This document shows, one piece after another, positions 1-12,351 of a stretch of 64,000 nt of DNA; positions within the stretch are counted from its first letter, which is position 1; the number at the start of each line of letters is the position of its first letter. The stretch is from Nymphaea colorata (Eukaryota > Streptophyta > Magnoliopsida > Nymphaeales > Nymphaeaceae), in contig NC_045150.1 of the NCBI RefSeq assembly GCF_008831285.2, positions 7,142,001 to 7,206,000 of the forward strand, written 5' to 3'. Position numbers and translations under genes: made by a program. The notes beneath the pieces are model-generated. The model was not told where the DNA came from and searched no databases. It saw only the letters and a list, made by a program, of their open reading frames with translations.

Positions 1-1300
1 CCCTTAGTGATAAAAGCCATCATATGTAGAAAAATAGTATATAAGCACATCTAGAGTATGAAAGCACAATTTGTTTTCCATTTCACCCTAAAGCCAACCG
101 CTTCCACAAACTTAACTTTTCAAAGTTTGAGGAAGATGTCGTAACTTTATTAGCCAAAAAAATGGGTTTTCCTGTTTCTCACATCTTTCTAAAATACCTA
201 TGCAAACAATTGGCCGAACCCTTTTCATTTAGAATATAAAAGCGACTGCCACTCTAATCTTTTAAGAATTCAGAGTATGTAATATTAATTTTAGTAAGAA
301 CATTGTTAAATTTAATTTTTTGTTCTGATCTTTAACAGAGTTTGATCATGTTTTGAATCGAAGCTAAACACTTTTTTACTCATATTGCCCCTAATATTTC
401 CTTTACCATTACCATGTTCGTCATCATCATATACTTCTGAGATCTTAAAACAGAGGATCGGTTTGAACCTACTTACCATTTGATACGTTCATTTCGCTTA
501 TTCTCCCACTTTTGCTCACTTAAAACAAAAAAATTTGGTTGAGAAAAGGTCAGTAGTTATCACAGTTCGAACAATCTCAGTTCGAACAATCTGGATACTT
601 CAAAAATATATGATACTCCAATTCCATGTGGGTGGTTTATCATGATCATCCTTTTGCATTTTCATTTGCTTCTTTGCAGTTAATGGTCAATCAATGTGAA
701 CCAATACGAATTACAATTAACAAAGTACGTAGTGGAGAAAGAACCTAATTCTCGCTATTTATTTTTTTCCTTTTGGCTCATATGTGTGGGAGGAAGGCCG
801 AAGCCTTCCCTTCCCCCCTCCTTTCATTCGCCTCGGGTCCAAGATTGCTTTATAGTGTCATTCCTTTTGAAGCACAAAGGATTGATGCCACAGGAATTTG
901 ACATAAGAGCTGGCCGCTTATGCTCACAACCGTTGCTTCAAGAGAGATACTTTTTCCTTAGAACTCAAGAACTCCATGCAAATAAAAACTTGAAAGAGAT
1001 GTTCCTTGTGGCGCCATTCAATCCCTATATTTGTTTAGCGCTATGATTTTAAGTGTTTAACAAGAACATAAAAAACAAACCGAAAATATATAATTGGAAG
1101 GCCAATTTCATAAGACTTTATAAAACAATTTCATGAGACTGAAACATATATAATTTCTTCTTGAGAAGTTTACTTTCTTAGTTTGGTGTCATTCATCAAA
1201 ACAATATAATTCATAACTAATGGTCTTGATGTTGGTATTCCAATCTTTCAACTTACTTCATTTCATGGCCAGTACCGTTGCCCGAGAACGTTTTCCAAAA
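1..1300. other. Intergenic, no recognised gene
   Basis: AT-rich intergenic DNA. The only non-random stretch is a GC-richer block around 780-1045 with a small inverted repeat (AGGCCGAAGCCTT) and an open frame of 116 codons at 696-1046 that I do not recognise. Its base composition differs from the flanks and recalls plant mitochondrial spacer DNA, but I cannot confirm this. Nothing else is supported here. Confidence 0.5.
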
Positions 1301-1308
1301 CATATGGA

Positions 1309-1434
1309 GGCCGTTTGGTAACTGTAACCAATACTTCTGTGATCCGATTGTAGAATCTTAAAATGTTTCATGAATCTGCCTTTTTTAAAGTTAGGTTCAT
1401 GGAATAGTAACAACGTGTTATCAATGCCAAACTC
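1309..1434. mobile_element. hAT-like MITE, copy 1
   Basis: A short AT-rich element opens with GGCCGTTTGGTA and closes with ATCAATGCCAAACTCC, so its ends are inverted repeats of the CGTTTGGCAT type. The inside carries the same TTTCATGAAT motif as two further copies near 40.4-40.6 kb and 42.1-42.2 kb. Size and terminal sequence fit non-autonomous hAT elements. There is no coding capacity. Confidence 0.5.
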
Positions 1435-1818
1435 CTCAATACTAGAACTAAACTTTCAACGGTTTGCCTTTTCGTAAGATAAAAAAATAATATATGTGGG
1501 AATATACTAGATCATGTTAATTAATTGTTAGAAAAAATAAATCTTAATATCCAATATTGCTGTAAAAACCTGAATTCTAAGTTTGTAAATCATTGTTAAA
1601 TATTTGACAATGAGCATTCAATACAAAATGCCAGGTTGTTCGGGCTGACAAAAAAAAATGGCATACTAAAGACGATTTATAAGGGGGACAAGACCAAATA
1701 ACTCAAAATACATTTTCAGTGTGTATGCTCTTTTTCATAATATAATTTTGTAAACGTGAACTTAGTATTGATTTAGTACGAAATACATATCAAGATAGAC
1801 ATTTGGATACCCAAACGG

Positions 1819-1822
<4 letters not shown>

Positions 1823-1902
<80 letters not shown>
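1823..1902. repeat. (AT)n microsatellite
   Basis: About 80 bp of uninterrupted alternating A and T. Translation gives a meaningless Ile-Tyr run. Confidence 0.95.
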
Positions 1903-1908
<6 letters not shown>

Positions 1909-1913
1909 TACGC

Positions 1914-2145
1914 TTGAACATCGAGCCAGCCGACACCCAAAAATTGAGTTTGAGCCCGGCCGGGTAAACTTTTTTAAATATCAAATAAAAAATATAAAGT
2001 ATAACATATATTTTAAATATAAAATATTTAAAAAGTAAATCAGGCCGACTTGGGCTGGCCCGATACGTTATCGGGCCAGTTAGGGCCTATTTTTTCAGGC
2101 CCTAACCCGGGCCGAGTAATGGCCCCGATGCCCAGGCCTAATATA
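1914..2145. repeat. Dispersed foldback repeat, GC-rich ends/AT core (copy 1)
   Basis: The outer ends are rich in CCCGGCCGGG- and GGGCCGAG-like words, and the middle is a pure A/T tract (about 1975-2035). The same architecture recurs at 20220-20540, 26315-26575, 27655-27950 and 62690-62980. The ends can pair with each other, as in a small non-autonomous foldback element. No protein is encoded. Confidence 0.55.
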
Positions 2146-2149
2146 TATA

Positions 2150-3290
2150 TAAAACATGGATGTGATCCTCCATTTTTGAAGCCTATAGACTGAAAAAACA
2201 TCCATCTTTTCTGCATGTATGGTTAGGACTTTACTAGCCAATAATGAAGCCCAAAAATCTTAATAAGTTATTAGAATTGAAACATCAAATCATGTGGTTA
2301 TTTTCATTAAAAGGGATTCTATTCTGATATAGTAGAATGTTACACTTTAATTTAAAAACTGATTTAAAAGGTTTTTAGAAAAACATTATTCTTACAGGAC
2401 AACCTTTTTTTAGGGTATTGCAACTAAAACCTTATCTAAGGGAGTATTGACAATAGTAACTTGATGTTATTGTTTCGTGTATCTGCCTCAAAAATTAGTT
2501 AGATAGATTCATAGATTACTTTTTAAAATGTTTCATCAATTTGTATCATTTTTTAAAATAGATATATGCGACAGTAACATCTTACATACAATTGCTAAAC
2601 AACCCCTAATAATATTTAACCTCACAAAGTGGTCTTTGCTGGTTCACATGGACTTCCATGTGCCCCATGCTACTGAGCATTGCACCAAATGAAAAATTTT
2701 CAGCTTCTTATAATACATCAAAGGACAGGACCGAAATTTTTCAAAAAAAATTTACTTGCTCTATGTACAGATGTATGGCTTGAGGATCCAGGTAAAAAGA
2801 AATAGCCCTTTAGGGGTTCCAACTATTTCTTCTGCATTTCGTATACTAAAAGTGAATTGGTTATATCTTTTTACCAAATGGCCAGATAATAATAGGTCAA
2901 CTATAAATCTAAAGTTGTTACATATTGGTAGTGCATGCATTGGTTTCTCTAAATTAATTAGCTAGAATGCTATAAGAAAAGATCACAAACGAATGTTGTA
3001 TATTTGATTGGATATAGAAGTTTGCGCAGAATTTTAAATTGCAATTTGTCGAAGATTGCAATAATGAAAGAGAACCCAAGAAATAAAACAGAAAATATAA
3101 GTAATTAATAATAATTTTATTTGCCTCATAGTCCATAAAGCAACCCCCTTCAATGTTTTGTACATAAAAGAAAATCCTGCATTTAATCTCAAGAAAGCAA
3201 AAAAGTGTCTAATCACGATAATGAATTCGCGTCCTTTTTTTTTTTATATCACCTCATTCATCTGCATTTTTTTCCCTTTTCTTGGTTTCC
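2150..3290. other. Intergenic, nothing recognised
   Basis: AT-rich DNA with no long or conserved reading frame. The stretch around 2400-2615 resembles the hAT-like MITE family (internal TTTCATCAAT; end GCTAAACAACCCC) but is too decayed to delimit. Confidence 0.4.
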
Positions 3291-3294
3291 ATGC

Positions 3295-3444
3295 AATAAC
3301 AATTAACAACTTTATAACCACATATTTGCCTCCAAACCATTCTTTAACTTTTGACTATATTTTGCCCGAAATAACAATTAACAACTTTCTATCCACATAT
3401 TTGCCTCCAAACAATTCTTCAACTATTGACCACATTTTGCATCG
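3295..3444. repeat. 75-bp direct tandem duplication
   Basis: Two successive units begin with AATAACAATTAACAACTTT, at 3295 and 3370. Both continue with ATATTTGCCTCCAAAC and end in an ACTTTTGAC/ACTATTGAC motif. The units differ by scattered substitutions. The duplication is non-coding. Confidence 0.8.
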
Positions 3445-4024
3445 CATTTTTTATTTTTGTGAGAACTGATGGGAAGTGGTTCTTCGATCGCAACCCAACA
3501 TTGTTGAATTAGGTTCTATCTTTTTAACAATATGAACACCCAATATTGAATTTGTGAAGACAAAGCATGCATCATCAGGTCTCGTCTTTCCTATTTTTCT
3601 GTATCACTTATGCGTTGCTTCACATTTGAATGGATTTAATATCACAAACCAGCCCACTTTTATACTGGGTGGGCCTGGGCTTGGGCTTCTGGTCTGACGG
3701 ATTCCAACTCATCTCTTAGCAGTTTTAGCTTCTCCCAAAATACTAAAAACCGGGACATTCTATCTTTTAACCAACGCATTGGCATATTTTTGATACATGG
3801 TTAAATTTTTATATCCACACTCCTTAAGCCATATGCGTTCATACATGTGAGGCTTCAACATATCAGCAAAAGATGCCTTATGTCATCTACAATACTTTGT
3901 TTCTGATGGAAATCTTATGATATAGTATTAGACAAAATATTGATGAAGCCCAAATTTGGATATGGACTGAAGATTGACAACTTGTTCGAGTGTTAAACTG
4001 AATTTTTATACCAAATATCCTGAC

Positions 4025-4330
4025 CAATAGCAGAGCTATTTGGGGCTGGTGTGGGCCACTACCTATGCTAACTAACACCAACCCTTGAATAAAAAATTAC
4101 TATGAGGGAGCTGGACCATGATCCAGCTAGATGTGATGTCAGGCTCCAAATCCACTAAGGTTAGTGTCCCTTGATTAATTTTTTTACTTCCGCGACTTGT
4201 CATAACCTAATTCTAGTGGCGAAGCCACATATAGGGTGTGGGCAATTGCTAGCTTGTCAATTTTTTTTTACATTAAGATCGTTTAATATTTACTTTGTTA
4301 TACATATAAGTGCTCCTTAATGAGTTTGGG
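4025..4330. mobile_element. Non-autonomous repeat, GGCGGAGCCA family (copy 1)
   Basis: This stretch contains AGCAGAGCTA, GCTGGTGTGGGC, GGAGCTGGACC..TCCAGC and an adjoining piece starting at 4217 with GTGGCGAAGCCACA. The same ordered words recur at 12352-12556, and in the opposite orientation at 14862-15040, with shorter pieces near 26.0, 40.2 and 42.7 kb. The terminal word GGCGGAGCCA and its complement TGGCTCCGCC bound the better copies, so this looks like a MITE or foldback family. It is non-coding. Confidence 0.55.
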
Positions 4331-4514
4331 CTCTTGGTTTAGTAGATTTCTCTCCAACTTTACATCATATCTAGAAGTTCTACATTCAATGTTCAAACAT
4401 TTAGTAACGTGTGACGGATAATAATTAACATAAGAAATGCATTATAATGAACCGACAACATAAGAGAAAAAGTACTTAAGAGACAACAGTTATTAAATTT
4501 TAAATTTTTAAGGA

Positions 4515-4597
4515 GCATTACTACAACGGCGGCGAGTCCGTTCGCTGCTATAAACATGTGTGCCCCACACGATGCGCATCTTTTCGTAGTGCTAATG
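4515..4597. mobile_element. Tiny CACTA-like or other TIR element
   Basis: An ~83-bp segment of unusually high GC content starts GCATTACTACAAC and ends TTTTCGTAGTGCTAATG. Read from the other strand it starts CACTACGAAAAGA, which resembles CACTA termini, and ends TTGTAGTAATGC. The inverted ends and small size suggest a mini-element. A transposase is absent and the family call is tentative. Confidence 0.3.
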
Positions 4598-5060
4598 GCG
4601 CGCTTTTCCCTTCGTGACTCGTGAGGCATGGTAGAGAATGCGCCCGCTTCTTCTCTGCTCAGTCTGGCTCCTCCAGAGCACCGTTCAGCGGAAACCATCA
4701 AAGAAGAGTGGCGATCTCTGAGTCCTCTCCTCTTCGTTGCTTCTCCGGAACGTGCGGAGAAAGGAACTACTCCATTACACGGAGAGAGGACCCAGCCGCA
4801 ATTGCAGAATCCAGGGAGAAGAAATCGGTTCTTCTCTTCTCTGTCGACTTCCCCAGGTCACGCCAAATCGAACCCATCGCTACCTCGTGATCTCAGAGAA
4901 GGGGAAATAGCTTACAGCCTTGCATTTTCTTCTTCTCTCTTGTCAATCGTCTTCTCCAGAACGTGCAGAGATTGAAGTCTTCGTTTTCCCCTCTTTTCGA
5001 GCTCAAACCCTAAGCACAACGCTGTGATCCCCCTCCACCTGTAGCGTTTATACTGTGCCT
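4598..5060. other. GC-rich island, function unknown
   Basis: Base composition rises sharply here. Overlapping open frames exist on the plus strand (4621-4890, 4628-4975), but none resembles a protein I know and two frames are open at once, as expected for GC-rich non-coding DNA. It could be a relict promoter/5' exon region, because degraded coding pieces lie downstream (6.2 kb, 12.7 kb). I have no direct evidence for that. Confidence 0.35.
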
Positions 5061-5584
5061 GAGAAAAGCACTGCACCGTTCAAAATTTATTGTTTCCTCG
5101 TTTGATTCCCACAGGCTTCTCCAATTTCCCTCCCTCCCTTTTGTTTGATTAATCTGTGCCAAAAAAATGTAACTAGTATTGTCAAAGATTGCATGATACC
5201 TTGATTCCGAATATGAGAGAAAGATATCCACATCCAATTTGATCGTCATTTTATTTAACACTGGTAGTATTTTAAATGATGTATTGAGCGAGAAAGCGGG
5301 GGACGCAACTGGATTCCGTTTTTATCTAGTGGTAGTGGTTATAATTTGTTAGCAGACCAAATTCTCTTTTGGATGTTTTAACAAAAATCTTCTCGGATTA
5401 TTAGTGAATGATTATTTATTGTATTTGATACTGAACTAAAGTCACTCCCCAATGGACATGATATCTTGCCCTGTATCCTCTTGTTTTGCTATTTGTATTT
5501 GATACTGAACTATAATTCACTGTGTTCGTATACTCTTGTTTTTCTATTTGTATTTGATACTAAAAACTGTTACACTTGCAACTG

Positions 5585-5905
5585 GTCACAGATATCGCGA
5601 TATTTTAGAAAATCGGAATATTTATGAGAAAAATCAAATAAAACGAAAAAATGAGAAAAAAAAATCGCTAGATTTTGAAAAATCTCGCCAAAAATGAAAA
5701 TCTCGCAAATTATCGCGATTTCTTCCTGAGATTTTAATATTTTTCAATTTTTTTGAAATTTTTAAGGTTTCTTATTATTTTTATTGTTTTTTTATTTTTT
5801 AAAAAATTGTTGAAATCTGAAATTTACCCAAGAACAACTTGGCTGAAAAATGTCCGAGAAAACCTTGCCGAAATTTGTCCGAGAACCATATTTGTAACAA
5901 TGCTT
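5585..5905. repeat. A-rich ATCGCGAT-containing dispersed repeat (copy 1)
   Basis: A-rich DNA with repeated TCGCGAT, TCTCGCAAAT and GAAAAAATGAGAAAAA words. A related A-rich region lies at 49560-50400. The stretches at 19790-20150 and 23760-23955 share the GAAAAA texture plus a TTTTTTTCGAA core. It is non-coding. Confidence 0.45.
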
Positions 5906-6159
5906 ACAACTGAAGAAATCTAGTCATTTATGTACTGCACGTTACTCCATCGAGTGCACTTGCTGCCCTAGTTTGTATTGTCATTGATGTTTTGCACATA
6001 CAACTCATGTTTTTTTTTATTGGAGTGAGGATTTGGAAAATTACTACTCGATGCACTTATTTTGGAGGTTCTGCTGACACAGAACTGCAAGAAAAACTTG
6101 TTGGGTTTCCATCACATGTAATCAAGGTACAAAAGAAAGCTACGGCTTAGATAGTTGGC

Positions 6160-6240
6160 TGGGGTGTTTAGCAATGATGGGATTTGCAGCGGTAGTTGCA
6201 GTTGAAGTGGTTACAGGGAAGGGACTCTTTTAGGTCCGTC
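6160..6240 (+). pseudogene. Relict exon resembling an LHC-superfamily (PsbS/ELIP-type) helix
   Basis: One plus-strand frame reads LAMMGFAAVVAVEVVTGKGLF and then a stop. The pattern LAMxGFAA...E..TGKG is typical of a chlorophyll-binding transmembrane helix of PsbS, ELIP and related LHC-like proteins, with the conserved Glu. Nothing before or after it continues the protein, the usual Asn-Gly-Arg before LAM is missing, and a stop follows at once. I read it as a single surviving exon fragment; a chance hydrophobic match cannot be excluded. Confidence 0.35.
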
Positions 6241-7600
6241 TTTTCTTTCGTGCATTGTTCATTATAGCATTTAAAGTACTGTAAATAATTTCACCTTTTT
6301 ATTGATTGATAAAGAAGTTTATCTGACAAATCATACTTACGTGATTGATTTCATTCATTCATGATAAACTAAGGAATCCTGCTTTGGTTACATTTATACT
6401 ATTTCTGAATAAGCAAATAAAATCACGCAATGACATTTCCTCTGTTTGGGCACATGGTCAAATGTTACATCATTGAAATTATCTGCCCCTGACAAATATA
6501 CAATTCTTTTATGTATTTTCCAGTCTGTAGTTCTTTTTCGCATTTATTTGCCAATCATGAACTTTGCAGTATCAATTTCTCCTGTGCTTAATTATACATG
6601 AATTTTGTAACTCTCAGATTCTCTTAGCATTTGATCAATTAGTTGCAGCTAAAGGGCCTTCGGCCCTTCAGGTGTCTAGCTTATCATGTATTTTCTTCAT
6701 ATTTAATGGTTCTCTTAAATGTGCTTGCTTATTTTCTGCAGGAACAGTGATGAGTGGCAAAGATGCACCAAAGCTTTGCATAAGATTCATCCGTGCTGCA
6801 GGAGTGCTTGAGATTCATCTGTGTTGCAGGAGATGCTATGACAGAAACTGCAGTAAAGGTGCCTCTTTTAGTTCTCTTCATTTCTATAATCCAAGGTCTT
6901 CGTCCTCTTCTTGCATAAAATTCTTAATGGAATTTTTTAGTATGAAATATGCATTTTTTACTCAGTTTATTTGGATATGAAGATGAAATTTTATAATCTA
7001 TAGATGAGAAATTTTCCTTTCCTTTCTTTATCCTTACTACTGATCATATTTTTACATATCAAAGGCCAAAGGTTTTCAGTTTCAAGCATGAAGATACATC
7101 TGTACAACTAAATCTCAAAGAGACTTAGAAATGGTCAATGAATGTTATTATAAGTATAATTGCATAATCTTGTGAAATTACATTTTCCAGGGTGCTGTTA
7201 TTCTTGAAGATTGCATGAACATATTACACGCTATTGATTAAGAGATTGCATTGTGTGAAATCAGACTGCATGGAAGATGTGTGGTCTTGTGTTGCTGCTC
7301 AACATGAGTTTCTGACAAAGTTCCTTGATGTTTCCACCAGATTTTCACCAAGTGGTGCATGTCCTGTAGGCCCTCTTATACTTATCTCCTGCATAGCTTT
7401 TGGAGAGAGAGAGAGAGAGGTCCTCCATCTGAAGCAAATGGATAGTTTAGAGAAAAACAAGGAGAAAAATGTGTGAACTGATATTAGATGGTGAAAATGC
7501 CCGTCACCTTTTTCTCTTTGTTTTTCTCTTAACTGTCCATCATGTTGGATCAGGTGACCTTGATTAGATAGCTGAAGGACTCTGAAAAGGCACCATTCAA
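6241..7600. other. Intergenic or decayed, no recognised gene
   Basis: Several short open stretches (6564-6980, 7234-7476) show no family resemblance and no consistent splice-frame chain. A short GA run sits at 7402-7420. Confidence 0.4.
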
Positions 7601-7606
7601 TTTTCC

Positions 7607-7650
<44 letters not shown>
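7607..7650. repeat. (TA)n(GA)n microsatellite
   Basis: Alternating TA passes directly into (GA)n. Confidence 0.9.
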
Positions 7651-7720
7651 CTGGATTGGTTCTTATGGCCATCTAGCCTCTCGGCAGAATGTGTGAGAGG
7701 CTGCGCTCATCCAGCTGGCC

Positions 7721-7794
7721 AGGTGGGTAGCTCAGCTGGTTAGAGCAAAGCACTGAAAATCCTTTGTGTCAGTTGTTTGAATCCACTTCTAAGC
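7721..7794 (+). pseudogene. Mitochondrial-type tRNA-Phe (GAA) copy, degenerate
   Basis: The D-arm region GTAGCTCAGCTGGTTAGAGC, the anticodon arm CACTGAAAATCC (anticodon GAA) and the T-arm GTTTGAATCCACTTC follow each other at tRNA spacing. This is very close to the native plant mitochondrial trnF as I recall it. The first acceptor-stem bases do not pair with the 3' end (TCTAAGC), and there are changes in the anticodon stem (GGACTG to GCACTG) and T-loop. It is best read as a nuclear copy of mitochondrial DNA (NUMT) or a tRNA-derived SINE head, and is probably not functional. Confidence 0.6.
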
Positions 7795-7953
7795 AGCTGG
7801 TAGTGAGATAGTGCTAGCTAAGCAACTCCTATTTGTTGTTTATAGAGACCCCACTCCCATCCCGTGGTGCAAAGGGCTTTTTGTTTTTTCTGGAACAGAC
7901 AGCAGTGTTTTGCTGATGCCTCAAATCAATCGTTGCGACATGCTATATTATAT

Positions 7954-7991
7954 ATGTGTGTGTGTGTGTGTGTGTGTGACGTGTGTGTGAT
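7954..7991. repeat. (GT)n microsatellite
   Basis: An alternating GT run interrupted once by GACGT. Confidence 0.9.
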
Positions 7992-7999
7992 ATAAAGCT

Positions 8000-9730
8000 A
8001 TAAAATATAAAAGCATTATCTGTGCAACACACCTAAACTTGAAATTGCATCAGTTTTCCTGTTTTTCATTAGGGAATCCATTTTCAGATAGTGAAAGGCT
8101 GAAAATTTTATCCAGCATCACTTGAATTGATAGGAGCATCACTGGAGAACAGATACTCCAGGAAATAGAGAATGAGTGGAAAATCTCTTTAGAAAGAGTA
8201 CATGTTTTTGATAAGCACGTGGAGATATTTTTGCCCCTCAACACCAGCCAAGAGTTCTTGATTCCAACAAAACATGAGTGTTCTCATAGACCTAATCTCT
8301 TTTCCTTACAACAAAAGGATCCAAGCAGCTGCAGTTAAGGACATGTGGGTTCATATTTATCACATGGCCTAGATGAAGATGGTGCATACAACATTTTAGA
8401 GGACCTTGCTGATTGCCAATTTGATTGAGTCTTACCAAAGAAGAAGGTACAGAGTCAACATGTCAAAAATAGGTGGTGATGCATGTGTAGTGAATTTCTT
8501 GCTTTCTGCTTGTTAAGTTTTACCTTTTATGCTTCACTAAGAATGAAGATATCTAAATTTTACCTGTCATTCAGCATGATCATATGAGTGAGTTGCTGTC
8601 TATACTACTAGGAACGAAAAGCAGAATATGAGACTCAACACCAATCAAGCGACACCTTTCCTGACCCTGTCAAACAGACAGATATGATTTCACAAGCTCA
8701 GAATGTCTCCATACATACTGGTAAACATTATCATCTACTGCTAATGTGCAGTGAGCTTCTATAGTTCTAGAAGTGGATCAGGTATGAGTGGAGCCAACTT
8801 GTGGACATACCTTATGTGGTAATCAATGACGTAAAATGCCTCCAAATTGCAAAAACAAATGAAAAGTTCAAGTAACAATAGTTTTAAGAGTTATAATTTG
8901 GCATGTCGGGATTTAACTACTTTACTGCAATACTGCACCACAGTAGCAGTAGTTAAAGACTGACAAGCAACAAGCAAATTTATACCCCTTAAAACAGGTT
9001 GGTTACAAATATGATGATCTAAATTTGTGGTCTTCTGTTCTACAATTTATCTATTTGTACTGCAACCTTATTATATTTCAAGGGCTGAAAAATAACAAAA
9101 TTCACTCTGAAGGAATAAAGTGCAGCTTCCTTTACCATCTCTCATTTTAATCAGTTGAACGACTCTATATGTTTTGATTTTGTGAACAGATGCAGACATG
9201 TCCATATGTGTGCACATTTATGTATGTATGATTCTCTATTAACAGGCTACCTTGCAGCCAACCATAACTAAAGTACGTGTTTGGGTCCAACAAAGTGGAA
9301 GATGAAACCTGGGCAATAGGTGGCAAATCAAAGAGCAGAAAGTAGTGAAAAGAAATAGATAATCATAGCTTAGAGCATGCCAATGATTGCTGTTGTTCAT
9401 GCTAATGTTGCAGGCAAAGCAAAGACGGCTATATGAATGTTGGACATTATCAGAAGAATGGCCACTGGTTTCCAGAAGAGATAGAGCCAAATAAAAATAA
9501 AAGAGGGAGAAATCTTTCCAAGTAGTTGAGATTATCTTCCCATCATGGTCATCTAAAAGCATGGAACATTTCTCTATTTATTGTCTCTCTTCTATTTTAT
9601 AACCAAGGGTGATGGTGGTCTTCTATGGACTAGGAGCAAGTTCTAGCCATGTTAAATTGTTCTTCTTATTTCTAATTTTATTTTTTCAACTAGTTCACTT
9701 GATGACCACAAAGAAATCATGAAACCAAAT
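8000..9730. other. Intergenic, possible transposon debris
   Basis: There are no long conserved frames. The plus-strand stretch around 8612-8700 reads through as a hydrophilic peptide (ERKAEYETQHQSSDTFPDPV) that looks protein-like but is not assignable. It could be debris of a plant DNA transposon ORF, because a CACTA-like terminus follows at 9898. Confidence 0.3.
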
Positions 9731-9734
9731 TGGT

Positions 9735-9898
9735 AAGGCTAATACAGGACTGGCGGTTTGTTTTTGGCAAGATTTTCACTGGCAGAGAACCCCTGCTAAT
9801 GTGGAGATGATAGCAGGGAAATATTTGCCAGTACAGACCTCTAGCGGTGGTCATGGCAGCACATTACGCTGCTGCAATATACTGTTTTTCTTATAGTG
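9735..9898 (+). mobile_element. Possible CACTA-type 3' terminus
   Basis: The block ends in TTTTTCTTATAGTG, one base off the classical CACTA end (TTTTTCTTGTAGTG). It is preceded by short GC-richer repeated words (GCGGTGGTCATGGCAGC, GCTGCTGCAATATAC) typical of subterminal regions. I did not find a convincing matching 5' CACTACAAGAAAAA end upstream, so the element is solo or broken. Confidence 0.4.
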
Positions 9899-10469
9899 GT
9901 AGCATCGATTATTTGTAGAAAGTGATACATCAGGATGACCTTCTTTCATGATTCAGAAAAATTATCAGATGTATGCTCAATATGTAGTCACTAGGTAAAA
10001 GAGCTTTTGACAATGTATTATGCTCCAATTCCTGTAAACATTGACATGCTACTTAGTTTAAGCTTCATTATTTCATTCATTGCCTCATTAAAGTCATCAC
10101 TAATATATATTAACGATCAACTTCTAGTAAATGGTGATGCAGGAGAGCTAATTATATGTACTATCAAATACTTGCTAGTCTTCATGTTTATGCCCATGCC
10201 TATACTTTTCAATGTTCATATTTTATAACGTTGAGTTAGTTCCTTTATGCTTTCAGTATTGTGTACAATTTGTGCGTAATGAGTTTGAATTATTGGTTTT
10301 AGCTGTAGGTTTTTTTTTGAAAAAACAGATGAATTGCTACTTGAGAAAGCACAATACAAGTAGAAAGATGCTTTTGTAAACATTATAGAAAGAGAGGGTC
10401 TCAAGAATAGGGCCTAAAAAAATATGGTTCGGAACCAAATTTTTCTGATGTATTTGATTAAGTGACAAG

Positions 10470-10590
10470 TTGATTTGCATTTGAACGATTTGCTGCTGAA
10501 TCAACAAGGGTGGAACTTGCTGAAGAAAGATGTGAACAACTTGAGCAAAGAAATGTGTTGTAGGAGAGGTTGCACAACTATGTCAACAAC
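10470..10590 (+). pseudogene. Coiled-coil-like coding relic
   Basis: A plus-strand frame reads ERFAAESTRVELAEERCEQL followed by EQRNVL and a stop. The heptad-like Glu/Leu/Arg pattern recalls the C-terminal coiled coil of many plant transposon-encoded proteins. It is too short for a family call. Confidence 0.3.
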
Positions 10591-10839
10591 AGTAGATTTG
10601 GAGTTTGAAACAATCCTCCTAATTAGATATTATCTTCTATTATTTGAATACTGAAGTTGATTGACGATGACATATTAAAAATCTTGCATATATGGGTTTT
10701 GCATCTGGTTTCTACCTTACTATAGTGGGCATGCATTTCTTGGTTTTTAATGAGAGACCTTTGCATACATTTGTAGATTTCTCACTGATTGGAGTCTCAG
10801 GGGACTACTAGAAGTTATTAAAGTTTGACATTTGCGGTG

Positions 10840-11060
10840 TAAAGCAAAGCAAAGCAATCGTCGATAGTTTAGTCATGTGAGGCGAAGTTCACGAGCTGGA
10901 GAAAGCTTGACTGGTCTGAGGGCCCCGCAGCGGAGCGGGGCTTCTTTGAAAGGGGGGAGTGAGGATGGTTCTGAAAGGGCGAAGGTCCGGAAAGCCCTCA
11001 AAAATGGATGGACAAGCAGAATGTTCAGGCAATAGAAGAGTGGGGAGTCCCCGTGACCGA
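10840..11060. other. GC-rich insert, possibly mitochondrial in origin
   Basis: A sharply GC-richer block contains the perfect hairpin GCCCCGCAGCGGAGCGGGGC and no nuclear-gene frame. The composition and hairpin recall plant mitochondrial intergenic DNA, and a mitochondrial-type trnF lies 3 kb upstream. The assignment is by texture only. Confidence 0.3.
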
Positions 11061-11079
11061 GCTACTGCACGTGGCTGAA

Positions 11080-11082
<3 letters not shown>

Positions 11083-11119
<37 letters not shown>
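11083..11119. repeat. (CT)n microsatellite
   Basis: An uninterrupted run of about 18 CT units. Confidence 0.95.
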
Positions 11120-11120
<1 letters not shown>

Positions 11121-11339
11121 TGTTTGCTAAGGCTGATAATCACATTGAAGGATATTCAATTCACATTAAAGGATATTAATTGTGGAGGATCAACCAGTGT
11201 TGCATGATATTTAATGATGCTAAATATATATCCTCACAAAATGTTTACAGCTCTGACCAGAATTATCAGTGAGGACTGTCTGTGAACGTCAGTGATGGTT
11301 TGTAATCAAAGGCATCACAGTTGCTTGTGTTTCCTGTAG

Positions 11340-11460
11340 TATCTGTTTGTGAGATCTATTTGAAGCTTAGATACCGCTGATGCTGTGATGGTTTCTGTTT
11401 TCCGTGCCTTGATGTACATCACTTATCGATATGGCTATAAGGTAACTGAAAGATTCCTGT
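11340..11460 (+). repeat. ~110-bp direct repeat shared with 16610-16715
   Basis: GAGATCTATTTGAA, GGTTTCTGTTT, GTGCTTGAT/GTGCCTTGAT, TACAT.ACTT and GCTAT.AAGGTAA.TGAAA occur in the same order and spacing at both places, about 5.2 kb apart. No protein is recognisable. It is either a dispersed element or the trace of an older duplication. Confidence 0.65.
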
Positions 11461-12351
11461 GGATTTTATGGGTTCCATAATGCAACGTGAAGCACACTTC
11501 AATGGACAGACAATTTTCCGTTACTAGATGTATCCGTTACAGTATTTCTGTTTTTTCTTTGTTGCATTATGTTCAGTGGTGTATGCGCACATCACTGATA
11601 TCACTTGGGAGGTGTCTCATATGTTCTACCCTCCGTCAGTTCATCTTTGCTTTACTGTCAATGAATCATAGAGAAAGCTAAAAATATCTACACTTAAATA
11701 TAAGCGCTTTGCCCTTAGATCACAATAGTGCTGCATGAATCTGGAAGACCATTGATCTCAGCCGTGGAGTTGCTCATTCTCAAACTCTTTAAAAAGTAAT
11801 ATAATTACAATGTCCTCTGTCACTAGTGACCTTTCCTTAGTTATATAGTATATTCGACTTTATATAGTATATTCAACCCTTAGTTGTTTCAGGCCTTTGG
11901 CACATGATTGGAATTGAAGAAGCATTGCATACGATAAATTTGGGTTTGTTTGCTTCTAAACAGGTGAACACTCATATTGTTGATGATGTTTTCTGGTGTA
12001 TGCATTATCAGAGGAATCTTCTTCCGATTGTCATAAGAAATAACAATTTGATGCTCACATACTCCACAGATCATAGCTTTGGTTTGTTAATTTACATGGT
12101 TGGGAAGCCTTCTTATGCTAGTAAGTTAAGTAGGTGCCATTTGGTGTTCTTATTATGTCAAATTGTCAATTGACCCTTTCTTGCTTATCATAGTTTGAGT
12201 GAGTTTAGCATCTGAATTAGCAAAAAAATGTGGAGAAGCTGTTAAATTGTGCACAAGTGTGAGTTGGAAAAGTAAATTTGGTTTCTTTGATATTTTGATG
12301 GCCTTGTAAGTATGAAAGTTGATGTATTAGTTGGCTTCAATGGGCACATCC